Of a stretch of 15,550 nt of DNA, positions 1-7,828 are shown in pieces. Position 1 is the first letter of the stretch; every line of letters starts with the position of its first letter. Source of the DNA: Cellvibrionaceae bacterium (GTDB taxonomy: Bacteria; Pseudomonadota; Gammaproteobacteria; Pseudomonadales; Cellvibrionaceae); assembly GCA_021151525.1 (NCBI GenBank), contig JAGKXD010000093.1:1-15550 (forward strand), given 5' to 3'. A model generated the notes under the pieces. That model did no database searches. It was not told the DNA's origin and worked only from the letters and a program-made list of their open reading frames with translations. The position numbers and the translations under genes are program-made.

Positions 1-643
1 ACCGGACATTACTGGGCAGCGAGTTTATGTGCTCTTGGGATAACTTGTTTTTATAGTTACCTGTGATGTAAATAGCGATATCGGGTGTCTGTTCCGCGGC
101 TTTAATAACTTCAAAGTAGGGCTCATCCGCTGCCCAGGTGCAAATGAAAAGAGCAAAATTTCTCTCGGCGGGTAAGGGAGCTAAAGACGGGTGATTGGGG
201 ATCGGTGGAATGGGGTCAGGAAAAACAAAAGGCGTTCCTCCCCAGGTTGCAACCTGTTCGGCAAGATACTTATTGCTAACTATCACCAAGCTGGCATTGC
301 GCGATATAAATCTCGCGATTGAATTTAGAAACTTATGCTTTCCTTCCAGTGGGTAAATTCCGGCATTGTGAGCATCAACAATAACTATGCGACGCAAGCA
401 GAGTTTAAGACACACGGCAACGAAGGATAAAACGATCGAAGGGTTTTGCGTGTAAATAACACTAATTTTTTTTGAAAAAATAATAGATAAAGTCTTTGCG
501 AGTAAAATTATATATTTAATCGAACGAGGCTTTTTTGACGTCAGTTCATAAAGATCAACGTCTAGCGATGCGCTCATACTTCTGTTTCTAGGTTGAACTT
601 CCCATGTAAACCAACCCGCATTATTTTGCTTGCTCATACTCAT
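1..643 (-). CDS. Glycosyltransferase, GT4-like (GT-B fold), N-terminal part; cut by window start
   Basis: I translated this by hand on the minus strand: an open frame of 214 codons runs from ATG at 643 to the window edge without a stop. The start lies 2 nt after the TAG of the upstream gene (TAG-CG-ATG), which suggests translational coupling; a second ATG two codons on (637) is also possible. Near the N-terminus is WFTWEVQPRNRSMS, resembling a stretch common in GT4-like enzymes (a TWE...RNR pattern). It is followed by alternating hydrophobic strands such as RRIVIVDAHNAG and a nucleotide-sugar-fold style segment ASLVIVSNKYLAEQV. This fits the acceptor-binding half of a GT-B glycosyltransferase acting on the cytoplasmic face. 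The donor-binding half with the E-x7-E motif would lie outside the window. It probably adds a sugar to the lipid-linked polysaccharide unit. The sugar and linkage cannot be told. Confidence 0.78.
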   Translation of the reverse strand, partial: MSMSKQNNAGWFTWEVQPRNRSMSASLDVDLYELTSKKPRSIKYIILLAKTLSIIFSKKISVIYTQNPSIVLSFVAVCLKLCLRRIVIVDAHNAGIYPLEGKHKFLNSIARFISRNASLVIVSNKYLAEQVATWGGTPFVFPDPIPPIPNHPSLAPLPAERNFALFICTWAADEPYFEVIKAAEQTPDIAIYITGNYKNKLSQEHINSLPSNVR

Positions 644-645
644 CG

Positions 646-1953
646 CTATTCGTGACTCTTCCGGGTTTCAATGTGAATTAATTTAGTAACAGCGAGAGCA
701 ATGCCAAGCGCAACCCACCAATACACTTCATACAAATCCATGCCAAACAGGCCAAGTAACAATCGAATAAAAAGATAACCAATAACCGCTTTGCTCAAGT
801 TAATCAGGAAGTGATTATTCAACGAATCCGCATCAAATTTCCCCAAGTTTTTTATGTTCATTGCATTTAATTTAATTAGTTTGAAGACAAAATAGAAAAA
901 TACAAAAAAGCCAATTGGACCAATATTCGTTAGCACTTCAAGGTAGAGGTTGTGGGTATTTTGGCTCCTTCCGAACATTTCATATCTGACTTTGGAAAAC
1001 GCTTGAACACCAACACCCATTGGGTGTTCTATATATAGCTTTATTGCATCGGCAATGATTTCTTTACGCTTTTCACTCGAGCCACCTTCTTTTTCCTGGC
1101 CAGTGAAAATAGACCCAAAACGTTCTTTATACTCCGCTGGTACAAAATTGAAGGTCGCTGCGATAATCGCTATACCTAAAAGAAAAATCTTGAACTTTCC
1201 TGTTTTTAATTTCATTAAAAAATAACATGTGCCTAGAGCAACAGCGACATAGCCGGTACGAGACCCGGTTGTCACGATGATAATTAGACTAAATAATATA
1301 AGTGTTAACAGCCCAACCCTTAACAAATTACTTTTTACGCACATCAAAATGTAAACGGCAAACGGGAGGCAACCAACCGCGAATCCGCTGAAGGAGTTTG
1401 GATGTCCGTACATTGCTGTTGATCCGTGCAAGCGTTGAATTCCCTGATTTTCCCACATAAGGCTGCCAGTCAGCCAACCGAAAAAGCCTTCTTGTCCGAT
1501 TTTTAACCAGGCCAATAACATAAAGGCAACAATTACTCGCAAGTCTTCGATCTTTTCGGTAGCCGCGTAAATAAAAAATGAAATCAATGCGAATTTAATA
1601 ACTCTGTCATTATAAACTCTAATGGATTCTTGCCTGTCCATGGAAAATATCGTGTAGATTCCAAGAATAAAAATTAGCAAGAAAGTAGTTTTGGTTACTG
1701 AATTAAACTGCGTTTGCTTGTTTGAATCTCCGAAATATTTAACCAGGCACCAAATTCCAACAAAAGCGCCATACGTAAATTGAAAACGAATGGCTTGCAA
1801 TTCGGGAATACGAAAGTGCAGCTCCAAATAAAAGGCAAAAATATAAAAGCCAACGCAATAGGCAAGCGGCTGCCCCCTGAAAAACGATCTGATTTCATAG
1901 GCCGCAGTATTGATATTTGGAGCTTCGAGTTTGCGATCCAGGTTATTCATCAT
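646..1953 (-). CDS. O-antigen ligase/polymerase-like membrane protein (Wzy_C family), exosortase-associated type
   Basis: A polytopic membrane protein of 435 residues with about ten hydrophobic segments and a large periplasmic loop. Typical Wzy_C/WaaL features are visible: YGHPNSF near residue 183, a hydrophobic run ending in TTGSRTG (about 228-234), a charged loop with a KR-rich stretch near 295, and THNLYLEVLTNIGPIGF (about 333-349), whose His-Asn pair is typical of the family. Such proteins polymerise undecaprenyl-linked repeat units or transfer glycan to an acceptor. In exosortase A loci a subgroup has been proposed as O-glycosylation ligases. Here it could be the Wzy polymerase of the exopolysaccharide or a ligase joining glycan to protein; the sequence does not decide. 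The frame opens at a TTG at 1962, but I chose ATG at 1953 because the TTG has no ribosome site. A further ATG follows at 1950. Confidence 0.8.
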   Translation of the reverse strand: MMNNLDRKLEAPNINTAAYEIRSFFRGQPLAYCVGFYIFAFYLELHFRIPELQAIRFQFTYGAFVGIWCLVKYFGDSNKQTQFNSVTKTTFLLIFILGIYTIFSMDRQESIRVYNDRVIKFALISFFIYAATEKIEDLRVIVAFMLLAWLKIGQEGFFGWLTGSLMWENQGIQRLHGSTAMYGHPNSFSGFAVGCLPFAVYILMCVKSNLLRVGLLTLILFSLIIIVTTGSRTGYVAVALGTCYFLMKLKTGKFKIFLLGIAIIAATFNFVPAEYKERFGSIFTGQEKEGGSSEKRKEIIADAIKLYIEHPMGVGVQAFSKVRYEMFGRSQNTHNLYLEVLTNIGPIGFFVFFYFVFKLIKLNAMNIKNLGKFDADSLNNHFLINLSKAVIGYLFIRLLLGLFGMDLYEVYWWVALGIALAVTKLIHIETRKSHE

Positions 1954-2010
1954 ACTACCCAAATTGGCAACAAATTAATTAGACCACGGCGCTGATCGTG
2001 TAGTGGTCGC

Positions 2011-3105
2011 TCATGTTCGGAATGCAGCGAGTTGCTCCTGGTAAAAATGATTATGCATCGCAATACATTTTTCCCAACTATATTCAGATTCAACCTTATG
2101 GCGTGCTGAAGCTGCAAGCTGTCTTGCAAGCAGCGGATTCTCGATCAATGTCTCCATTGCCCTGGCGAGTGCTTCCTCATTGTCTGGTGGAACCAGCAAT
2201 CCAGTTACACCGTCTTCCACAAGTTCCGGATTGCCTCCGACACTGGTTGCAATCGCAGTTACACCTCTAAACATATATTCTAATAGCGCGTTGCTCAGCC
2301 CCTCGGAATCAGAGCAGATAACGCCCAGATCGAGGGTTCCAAGATAACCGGTAACATCAGCAACCCTGCCGGCAAAGTGTAGTTGATGAAATACCCCCAG
2401 TTGCTTAGCCATGGCTTCAAGCTCTGGCCGCATGTGCCCATCCCCGATGATATGAAAACAGATCGACGGGTAACTTTTATGGACAATAGCGGCTGCTCTG
2501 ATAAACAGATCAGTCCGCTTAACGTGCCGGGTCATATTACCTACTATGCCAATATGCTGGATTGGCCCAGTGTGTTCCACGTAGGGTAGCGCCGCGACAT
2601 CAATTCCATTTCTGAGCAGCGCCATTTTCTCGCGCGGTAACGAAAAGCTATTACTAAAGTGACTTTTCACTATCTCTGCGTTGCAAATAAAGCCCGTCAT
2701 CTTTCCATAAACCCATTTCAGCACGACGGCTTGCTTTTTGGAGTGCCAAAAACCGAGGTCACGAAAGCAGGCGATACGGACTTTGGTCTTTGCTAAAAAT
2801 GCAGCGGCTCCACCAAACAAGGTTGAATCTTGAAAAAACGTTTGAACTACATCAATTTTTTCATTGCGAAGAAAACGAACTAACTTGATAAGAGACATTA
2901 TTCCGGAGAGCGAAAATAATTTTTTTACTTGCCAGTTCAGGTGTACACAATTGGCCGGTGTTAAGTCTGGCGATGATTCTCTGATGGTTAATAAATAGGG
3001 AGTATATCTGTTGCGATCCAGTTGGTTGATCAAACCAATGAGTTGCAGTTCCGTACCACCACGAATGAGTTTATCGATACAAAAAATAATTTTTACCGGT
3101 TGCAT
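2011..3105 (-). CDS. Glycosyltransferase family 4 (GT-B fold)
   Basis: A complete cytoplasmic GT4 enzyme of 364 residues. The N-terminus MQPVKIIFCIDKLIRGGTEL has the first Rossmann strand and the glycine-rich GGTE donor/acceptor loop. The middle has RNGID (about 165-169), the usual linker into the donor domain, then HIGIVGNMTRHVKRTD. The catalytic E-x7-E motif is in SDSEGLSNALLEY (about E268 and E276), followed by ATSVGGNPELVEDGVTGLLV, the nucleotide-sugar binding end. The frame remains open to a GTG at 3168, but that would overlap the upstream gene by 43 nt and add 21 residues ahead of the normal family start. ATG at 3105, 20 nt after the upstream stop, is therefore preferred. It should extend the lipid-linked polysaccharide unit. 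Sugar specificity is unknown. Confidence 0.9.
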   Translation of the reverse strand: MQPVKIIFCIDKLIRGGTELQLIGLINQLDRNRYTPYLLTIRESSPDLTPANCVHLNWQVKKLFSLSGIMSLIKLVRFLRNEKIDVVQTFFQDSTLFGGAAAFLAKTKVRIACFRDLGFWHSKKQAVVLKWVYGKMTGFICNAEIVKSHFSNSFSLPREKMALLRNGIDVAALPYVEHTGPIQHIGIVGNMTRHVKRTDLFIRAAAIVHKSYPSICFHIIGDGHMRPELEAMAKQLGVFHQLHFAGRVADVTGYLGTLDLGVICSDSEGLSNALLEYMFRGVTAIATSVGGNPELVEDGVTGLLVPPDNEEALARAMETLIENPLLARQLAASARHKVESEYSWEKCIAMHNHFYQEQLAAFRT

Positions 3106-3125
3106 ATCGAAGTACTTGTTGGTTA

Positions 3126-4268
3126 TTAGGGAATAAGGGCGCTGTAGATTGGAAGGTAAGCCAGGCACATTGCCCTACTCGAATAATTTTTTATCATTGC
3201 TTCATGACAACTCGCGGCAAGTTTTTGCGCGAGTAACTCATCCTCTTTAAGTTTGATCACCGCTGTCGCGAGCGCTTCAGGCGATTCTAGCGGGATTATT
3301 AGTCCGGTACTTTCGTGTTGGATCAGCTTTCCTATATCGCCAACGGCAGTTGCGATTATTGGCGTTGATGCGGCCGCCGCTTCAAGTAGGCTCATTGGCA
3401 TCCCTTCATCGATAGATGGGAGTGCAAATAAATCTGTAATGCCAAGCAGCTGATCGATGTCATTGCGGAAGCCTAAAAGTTTCACGTAGTCTTCTACTTG
3501 TTCGAGGTGGATTAATTCGGTTAATTCCTGATGCAAAGGACCTTCGCCCACGATCAGTATTTTTACGTTATGCCCCTGCTGCTGTATTAATTTTGCCGCT
3601 TTAATGAGAACCCATTGCGCTTTTTGGCGATTTAATCGCGCGCTGTTGAGTATACAATAGTCGTCAGGGGCCAAGCCCAGTGCGTTGCGCAATGCGAATT
3701 TTTCTTCGGAGGTTAATTTTTTCTCGGGAGTATCAACACCGTTGCGAATGAGTTCAACATTGTCTGGCGGTAATTTGCTTTCTAGTAATATTTGTTTGAT
3801 GGGCTCAGAGACGGCAACGATTTTCGGAAACCAACGATAGAAAAATTTCTCCAGCGCAATCATGACACGCATCTTAAGCGGTCCTTTGGAGGGTTCAAAC
3901 CAAAGGTGGCAAGTGGCTATTACCGGAATCTTCGTTATCTTTTTTAATAGATAGCCGAAAACCGAAGGTTTATAGCCATGGGAATGAATGAGTGAAATTT
4001 TTTCATCCGTGAGTTGTTTTGAGGCTCTATAGAGATCAACGATAAGGCGACTATTGGCAATCGGAATCTTTATTGCTTCTATATTAAGCTTTATGGCTGC
4101 GTCATAGAGCGCGCTTTTGGCGTTCGGGCTCGAGACTATACAGCCTACTACAGGGATATACTCGCCTTGTGCTATCAGCTGTTGTGACAAATTCAGAATG
4201 ACACGCTCGGCACCGTAAACCCCTTCGCTCTCGATAAAATGCAGTATCCGTTTATTACTTGGAATCAT
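3126..4268 (-). CDS. Glycosyltransferase family 4 (GT-B fold)
   Basis: A 380-residue retaining-type GT-B glycosyltransferase. The N-terminal domain shows the start LHFIESEGVYGAERV with the glycine loop. HSHGYKPSVFGYLL (about 95-108) and a short segment VAVSEPIKQ (about 151-159) are typical of GT4 acceptor domains. The linker RNGVDTP (about 175-181) leads to the donor domain with NSARLNRQKAQWVLIKA, and the E-x7-E pair lies in DEGMPMSLLEAA (about E288 and E296). The closing signature is ATAVGDIGKLIQHESTGLI. It overlaps the end of the upstream membrane glycosyltransferase by 14 nt, suggesting translational coupling. It is a neighbour of another GT4 but differs clearly from it in sequence, so it probably adds a different sugar. 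Confidence 0.92.
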   Translation of the reverse strand: MIPSNKRILHFIESEGVYGAERVILNLSQQLIAQGEYIPVVGCIVSSPNAKSALYDAAIKLNIEAIKIPIANSRLIVDLYRASKQLTDEKISLIHSHGYKPSVFGYLLKKITKIPVIATCHLWFEPSKGPLKMRVMIALEKFFYRWFPKIVAVSEPIKQILLESKLPPDNVELIRNGVDTPEKKLTSEEKFALRNALGLAPDDYCILNSARLNRQKAQWVLIKAAKLIQQQGHNVKILIVGEGPLHQELTELIHLEQVEDYVKLLGFRNDIDQLLGITDLFALPSIDEGMPMSLLEAAAASTPIIATAVGDIGKLIQHESTGLIIPLESPEALATAVIKLKEDELLAQKLAASCHEAMIKNYSSRAMCLAYLPIYSALIP

Positions 4269-5910
4269 CTTTCCTTCTCACGTAAACATCATAGGGTAAT
4301 CCGCCTGTTCCTGCTTTTCCTCCTGGGGCATTGACGGTTGTAATTTTGATAAATTCCTGTTGTACCTTCGCTAGCAGTTCGTCAGCTTCCGGGGTGCGAT
4401 AATTTTGCATGGATAGAACATACTTGATATCGCTGAATTCTACCTTGCCGTGCAAGGACTCAAGGGGGGAGGTGTTTAGTCCGTAATAGTTAAAGCCGTT
4501 GTCAGACTTCGCATTAAGCATATGGATTAATTCGAGTCGCGCACGTTCTTCCCAGAGACGAATATGGCGATTGGTATAGCTTTCGCCTTCGTCCAGCGAC
4601 TTTTGAATTAAATATTCATAGGCACTTTTTCGATTTCTGAGGCTGGTTGTGTTCCACGGAAGAAATAGTGTGTCGTAACCAATAATGTAAATAACATCTT
4701 CACTATTAACATTTCCCTTTACCCATTGGCTCATCTCCCCATAATTCGCGTTGTCGAATTCATGTGACTGGTTGTACATCTGGTAGAAAAATATAACTCC
4801 GACTAAGGGGAGGGCGGCAATCCGTATCATAGTTATCGGCATCCGGGTTACCAGATAGGTGCCTGCGACCAGAAAAAGAGGCAATACCGGCAGCATCCAA
4901 TAGGCTCGCAGTTGGCGAATACTCAGGAATGTGGCAAGTAAAATTACAGACATAAAAAGCACGCTTTTTATCTTTGGCGGCATGCTGTTTCTACTTTTAA
5001 TAAAGCTGAAAACAGCACCGCCAATAATTATCGGCGCAAGTATATAGCCCGTTCCCCTTAATACGGTAATCACTTGATCTCCCCACTGTATCCAGGGTGA
5101 TTCATCATCCTTAATATTCAGTGCACGCAGTTTGATATAGAGTAATGGGTCGAATAAGGGCGAGCCCGCTGCGATAAAAAATGTGAGTAAGGCGGAGAAA
5201 CCGAATGGAATTATTCTTCCGATGGCGTTTGCAAAGCCCAGTTGACGAATCAGATCCATTGAAAAAAATATAACGAACAAGCATGCGTGCAGTTTAAAGC
5301 CCGTTGCTGCTCCTAATATGATTGCCGATGCAAAAAAATAATTTTTACGCTCTCCAAAGCTGGACTGGTAATAAAGTAGCGTACCCAATGCAACCAGGAA
5401 TGTTGTCATTGTGTCGGGTCGGGCAACCAGGTAGCACCATAGTGTGTTGTAACTGAGTAAGAATAAACTGGTAGCGGCGGCGGCCCACCAATTTGCATTT
5501 TTTTCCTCCTGGAAAATATGGCGAGCAAAAAAGAACAAGATGAGCGCTGTTGCGAAGTCAGCTACCAACATAAGTACTCGATAGCTATATATGTATTGAT
5601 CAGGTGCGTTAATAAAATCTCGATATGCATCCGCAACCAAATTAATGCCAATTGAATCGAGATTCCCGGTGGCGATTAGCTTTGCTACATAAGTTAGAAT
5701 TGAGCTTAGCCCAACCAGCCAGCTTTCAATGTAAGTTCTCTGTGGCGGCGGTTCACCAAACCATACAAGAAAGCCAGCTTCATAAAGAGTGTTGTCATCA
5801 ATCGTGACATAGGGTGCGCCCACGTAAAAAACATGTAGCTTCAATGCGATAGAGATAGCTGCAATTATCGCAAGCACCAGGAAGGGTAAATATTTACTTT
5901 GGCTAGTCAC
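4255..5910 (-). CDS. GT-C fold membrane glycosyltransferase (ArnT/PMT-like, GT39/GT83 type)
   Basis: A 551-residue protein with about ten to twelve hydrophobic segments in residues 8-385 and a soluble C-terminal part (about 385-551) expected in the periplasm. Directly after the first membrane segment comes VTIDDNTLYEAG, with an Asp pair at about 38-39. That is where GT-C enzymes keep the catalytic acidic motif of their first periplasmic loop. Such enzymes take sugars from polyprenyl-phosphate carriers on the periplasmic side and decorate lipid, glycan or protein. Here it could add a side branch to the polysaccharide or glycosylate the exported PEP-CTERM protein. The start is GTG, supported by AGGG seven nt upstream. 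It lies 29 nt after the deacetylase stop. The exact family is uncertain, since overall similarity was judged only by motif and topology. Confidence 0.78.
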   Translation of the reverse strand: MTSQSKYLPFLVLAIIAAISIALKLHVFYVGAPYVTIDDNTLYEAGFLVWFGEPPPQRTYIESWLVGLSSILTYVAKLIATGNLDSIGINLVADAYRDFINAPDQYIYSYRVLMLVADFATALILFFFARHIFQEEKNANWWAAAATSLFLLSYNTLWCYLVARPDTMTTFLVALGTLLYYQSSFGERKNYFFASAIILGAATGFKLHACLFVIFFSMDLIRQLGFANAIGRIIPFGFSALLTFFIAAGSPLFDPLLYIKLRALNIKDDESPWIQWGDQVITVLRGTGYILAPIIIGGAVFSFIKSRNSMPPKIKSVLFMSVILLATFLSIRQLRAYWMLPVLPLFLVAGTYLVTRMPITMIRIAALPLVGVIFFYQMYNQSHEFDNANYGEMSQWVKGNVNSEDVIYIIGYDTLFLPWNTTSLRNRKSAYEYLIQKSLDEGESYTNRHIRLWEERARLELIHMLNAKSDNGFNYYGLNTSPLESLHGKVEFSDIKYVLSMQNYRTPEADELLAKVQQEFIKITTVNAPGGKAGTGGLPYDVYVRRKDDSK

Positions 5911-5939
5911 TGAATAACCCTAAAGAAACAGAATAATAT

Positions 5940-6926
5940 TTAGTTGAAATACTGCTGTTGCTGCTCTGTTGAATGACGATTCAATATCCATTTGAAATAG
6001 TTAAAATCAGTGTTTGTAGCAAGTCGCCCAATAAGATATTGGCTCTTGGCAGCTATTGGATAATTCCGGGCGAGTAAGCCATAGCTATACCCGCATTGCG
6101 CTGCGCATTGAATTACATCGTCATTAATATCACTAAGGCGCCCATTCGGGTAGCAAATACCATGAACGTTATAACCCAATTCCCGATTAATTATATGAGC
6201 AGAATTGGTAAGTTCGTGAGTGATTATTTTGTAATCCAATCCGCTTAGTATTGGGTGGGTAACTGTGTGACTGCCTACATCAAGTCCTTCAGCTACCATC
6301 TCTTTCAGTTGGCCCCAAGTGACAGGCAAAAAAGGTGCAGCAGGTTGGATAGGAACTTCGCATACTGCTACTTGAGCTAATTTGTCGATAAAGGATTCAC
6401 GCAATTCACTGGTAAGTGTGAGGCAATAGTCGCCTAAAAGATTCCAGCTTGAGGAAAATTTATTTGCCTCAAAAGACAAATGCCCAAGGGGGGCTATAGA
6501 TATTTGCTTTTTGGAGCTATTGATCATTACGTATTTTAATCTGTCTGGCCAAAGCCAAACATCCCCATTTACAAATCCGGTGGTAATGTAAAGGCTTGCT
6601 GGAAGATTGTATTTTTTTAGGATTGGCCAGGCATATTCATAAAAGTCCCTATGCCCATCATCGAATGTAATCGCTATGGTGTAAGGTTGCAGGTTGTTAG
6701 TGCGTAATTCGTGCAGTAACGTTTCGATGGATACAACTCTAAAATGATTCCTCAGATAGTTAATTTGTTTTTCAAATTCCGTTGGCGGAAGCCCTGAGGT
6801 GTACGCTGCTTCAGTGATGCGATGATACATAATAACCTGAGGGCGCAAGCGGTTATGCCATCGCAAAAATTTCAGGCCACCGCAAGATTCTACCAGTCGT
6901 AATAAAAATTGCTTATAGCGCTGCAT
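5940..6926 (-). CDS. Polysaccharide deacetylase, CE4 (NodB homology) family
   Basis: A 328-residue CE4 enzyme that would remove N- or O-acetyl groups from a glycan. Motif 1 is ITFDDGHRDF (TFDDG at about 87-91, with the catalytic-base and metal-binding Asp pair). Motif 2 is SHTVTHP (His 220 and His 224, metal ligands). A later CYPNGRLSD (about 258-266) corresponds to motif 3. An earlier VIMYHRI (about 31-37) is typical of the PgaB/YadE-like branch. There is no clear cleavable signal peptide, although residues 7-20 are moderately hydrophobic, so location (cytoplasm or inner-membrane face) is unclear. It starts at ATG 2 nt after the stop of the upstream GT2. Its insert of about 80 residues between motifs 1 and 2 is longer than in minimal CE4 domains. 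It probably exposes amino groups in the exopolysaccharide or its precursor. Confidence 0.9.
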   Translation of the reverse strand: MQRYKQFLLRLVESCGGLKFLRWHNRLRPQVIMYHRITEAAYTSGLPPTEFEKQINYLRNHFRVVSIETLLHELRTNNLQPYTIAITFDDGHRDFYEYAWPILKKYNLPASLYITTGFVNGDVWLWPDRLKYVMINSSKKQISIAPLGHLSFEANKFSSSWNLLGDYCLTLTSELRESFIDKLAQVAVCEVPIQPAAPFLPVTWGQLKEMVAEGLDVGSHTVTHPILSGLDYKIITHELTNSAHIINRELGYNVHGICYPNGRLSDINDDVIQCAAQCGYSYGLLARNYPIAAKSQYLIGRLATNTDFNYFKWILNRHSTEQQQQYFN

Positions 6927-6928
6927 AA

Positions 6929-7828
6929 TTAATATTTGCCGAGAATCAGTTTGGCGAGTGATTTCCAGCCATAGATTTTAAGTGGATCAAGCCACAATCC
7001 GTGTATGATTTTTCGCAGCGGCATTAGAAAGAGCTTTTCATTTCGGGCGTACACTACGGCTTCGCGCATATACATATCGGCCCAAGCTTTTTTAACAAAT
7101 TTAGGATCGAGGTGGTCTTTGTGTTGCGCAATAAATTTATTCAAAATTCGATTGGCAAACTCGTAGCGGCCACGATAATTATTGGACATCTGGCCGGACC
7201 ATACCCGGTATATATAGGTTCTTTCAGGGGTGTATGCAAACTCCCAATTTAGCGAATAGCGGAGCCATAAATCCCAATCAATACCCATTCTAAATTCTTC
7301 GTCAAAAATGCCATTTCTTTCAATACACTGGCGGCGAATAATGGCCGTTCCAAAGGGGACAAAGTTCTCAATGAGCATTTGATTGGTGACCCGGCCGGTA
7401 TGTCGGGTCTCTATGGCGGGCTTGATGTAGCGAATATTGTTTTCATCAATATTGCTAACTTCACTGTAAACAACCCCAACAGCAGGGTTGGAAAAAAGCG
7501 GCATTTGTACTTCTAATTTATTGCTTTCCCATAAATCGTCTGCATCGCAAAACGCAATGAACTCGCCGTGAGTATTATTAATTCCACAATTCTTCGCTTT
7601 TGGTTGCCCCTGGTTAGGTGTTCTGATGTAGATGACCCGTTGATCTGCGTTGTACTTCCCCATTGTTTCCTGGGTGTTGTCGGTAGACCCATCATCAATC
7701 ACAACTACTTCAATATTGGTCCATGTTTGATTCAATATTGAATCAACTGCTTGATCAATATATTGCCCCATGTTGTACGTTGCGATAACAACACTAACCA
7801 GTGGTTGGGTATTTGTTACACCTTGCAT
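6929..7828 (-). CDS. Glycosyltransferase family 2 (GT-A fold), soluble
   Basis: A 299-residue inverting GT-A enzyme. The N-terminus has the family pattern VSVVIATYNMGQYIDQAVDS (residues 11-30), the nucleotide-binding Asp pair in VVVIDDGSTDNT (about 41-52) and the metal-binding DxD in FCDADDLW (about 93-100). An acidic catalytic segment FDEEFRMGIDWDLW follows in the second half. There is no membrane segment. It overlaps the upstream adenylate-forming enzyme gene by 13 nt. It probably adds one sugar to the lipid-linked unit in the cytoplasm. Family assignment is firm; the sugar is not predictable. Confidence 0.93.
   Translation of the reverse strand: MQGVTNTQPLVSVVIATYNMGQYIDQAVDSILNQTWTNIEVVVIDDGSTDNTQETMGKYNADQRVIYIRTPNQGQPKAKNCGINNTHGEFIAFCDADDLWESNKLEVQMPLFSNPAVGVVYSEVSNIDENNIRYIKPAIETRHTGRVTNQMLIENFVPFGTAIIRRQCIERNGIFDEEFRMGIDWDLWLRYSLNWEFAYTPERTYIYRVWSGQMSNNYRGRYEFANRILNKFIAQHKDHLDPKFVKKAWADMYMREAVVYARNEKLFLMPLRKIIHGLWLDPLKIYGWKSLAKLILGKY

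Noticed and set aside
3106..3168. N-terminal extension of the GT4 at 2011-3105 using GTG at 3168
   Set aside because: It overlaps the upstream gene by 43 nt and adds residues ahead of the normal GT4 first strand. ATG at 3105 gives the family-typical start.
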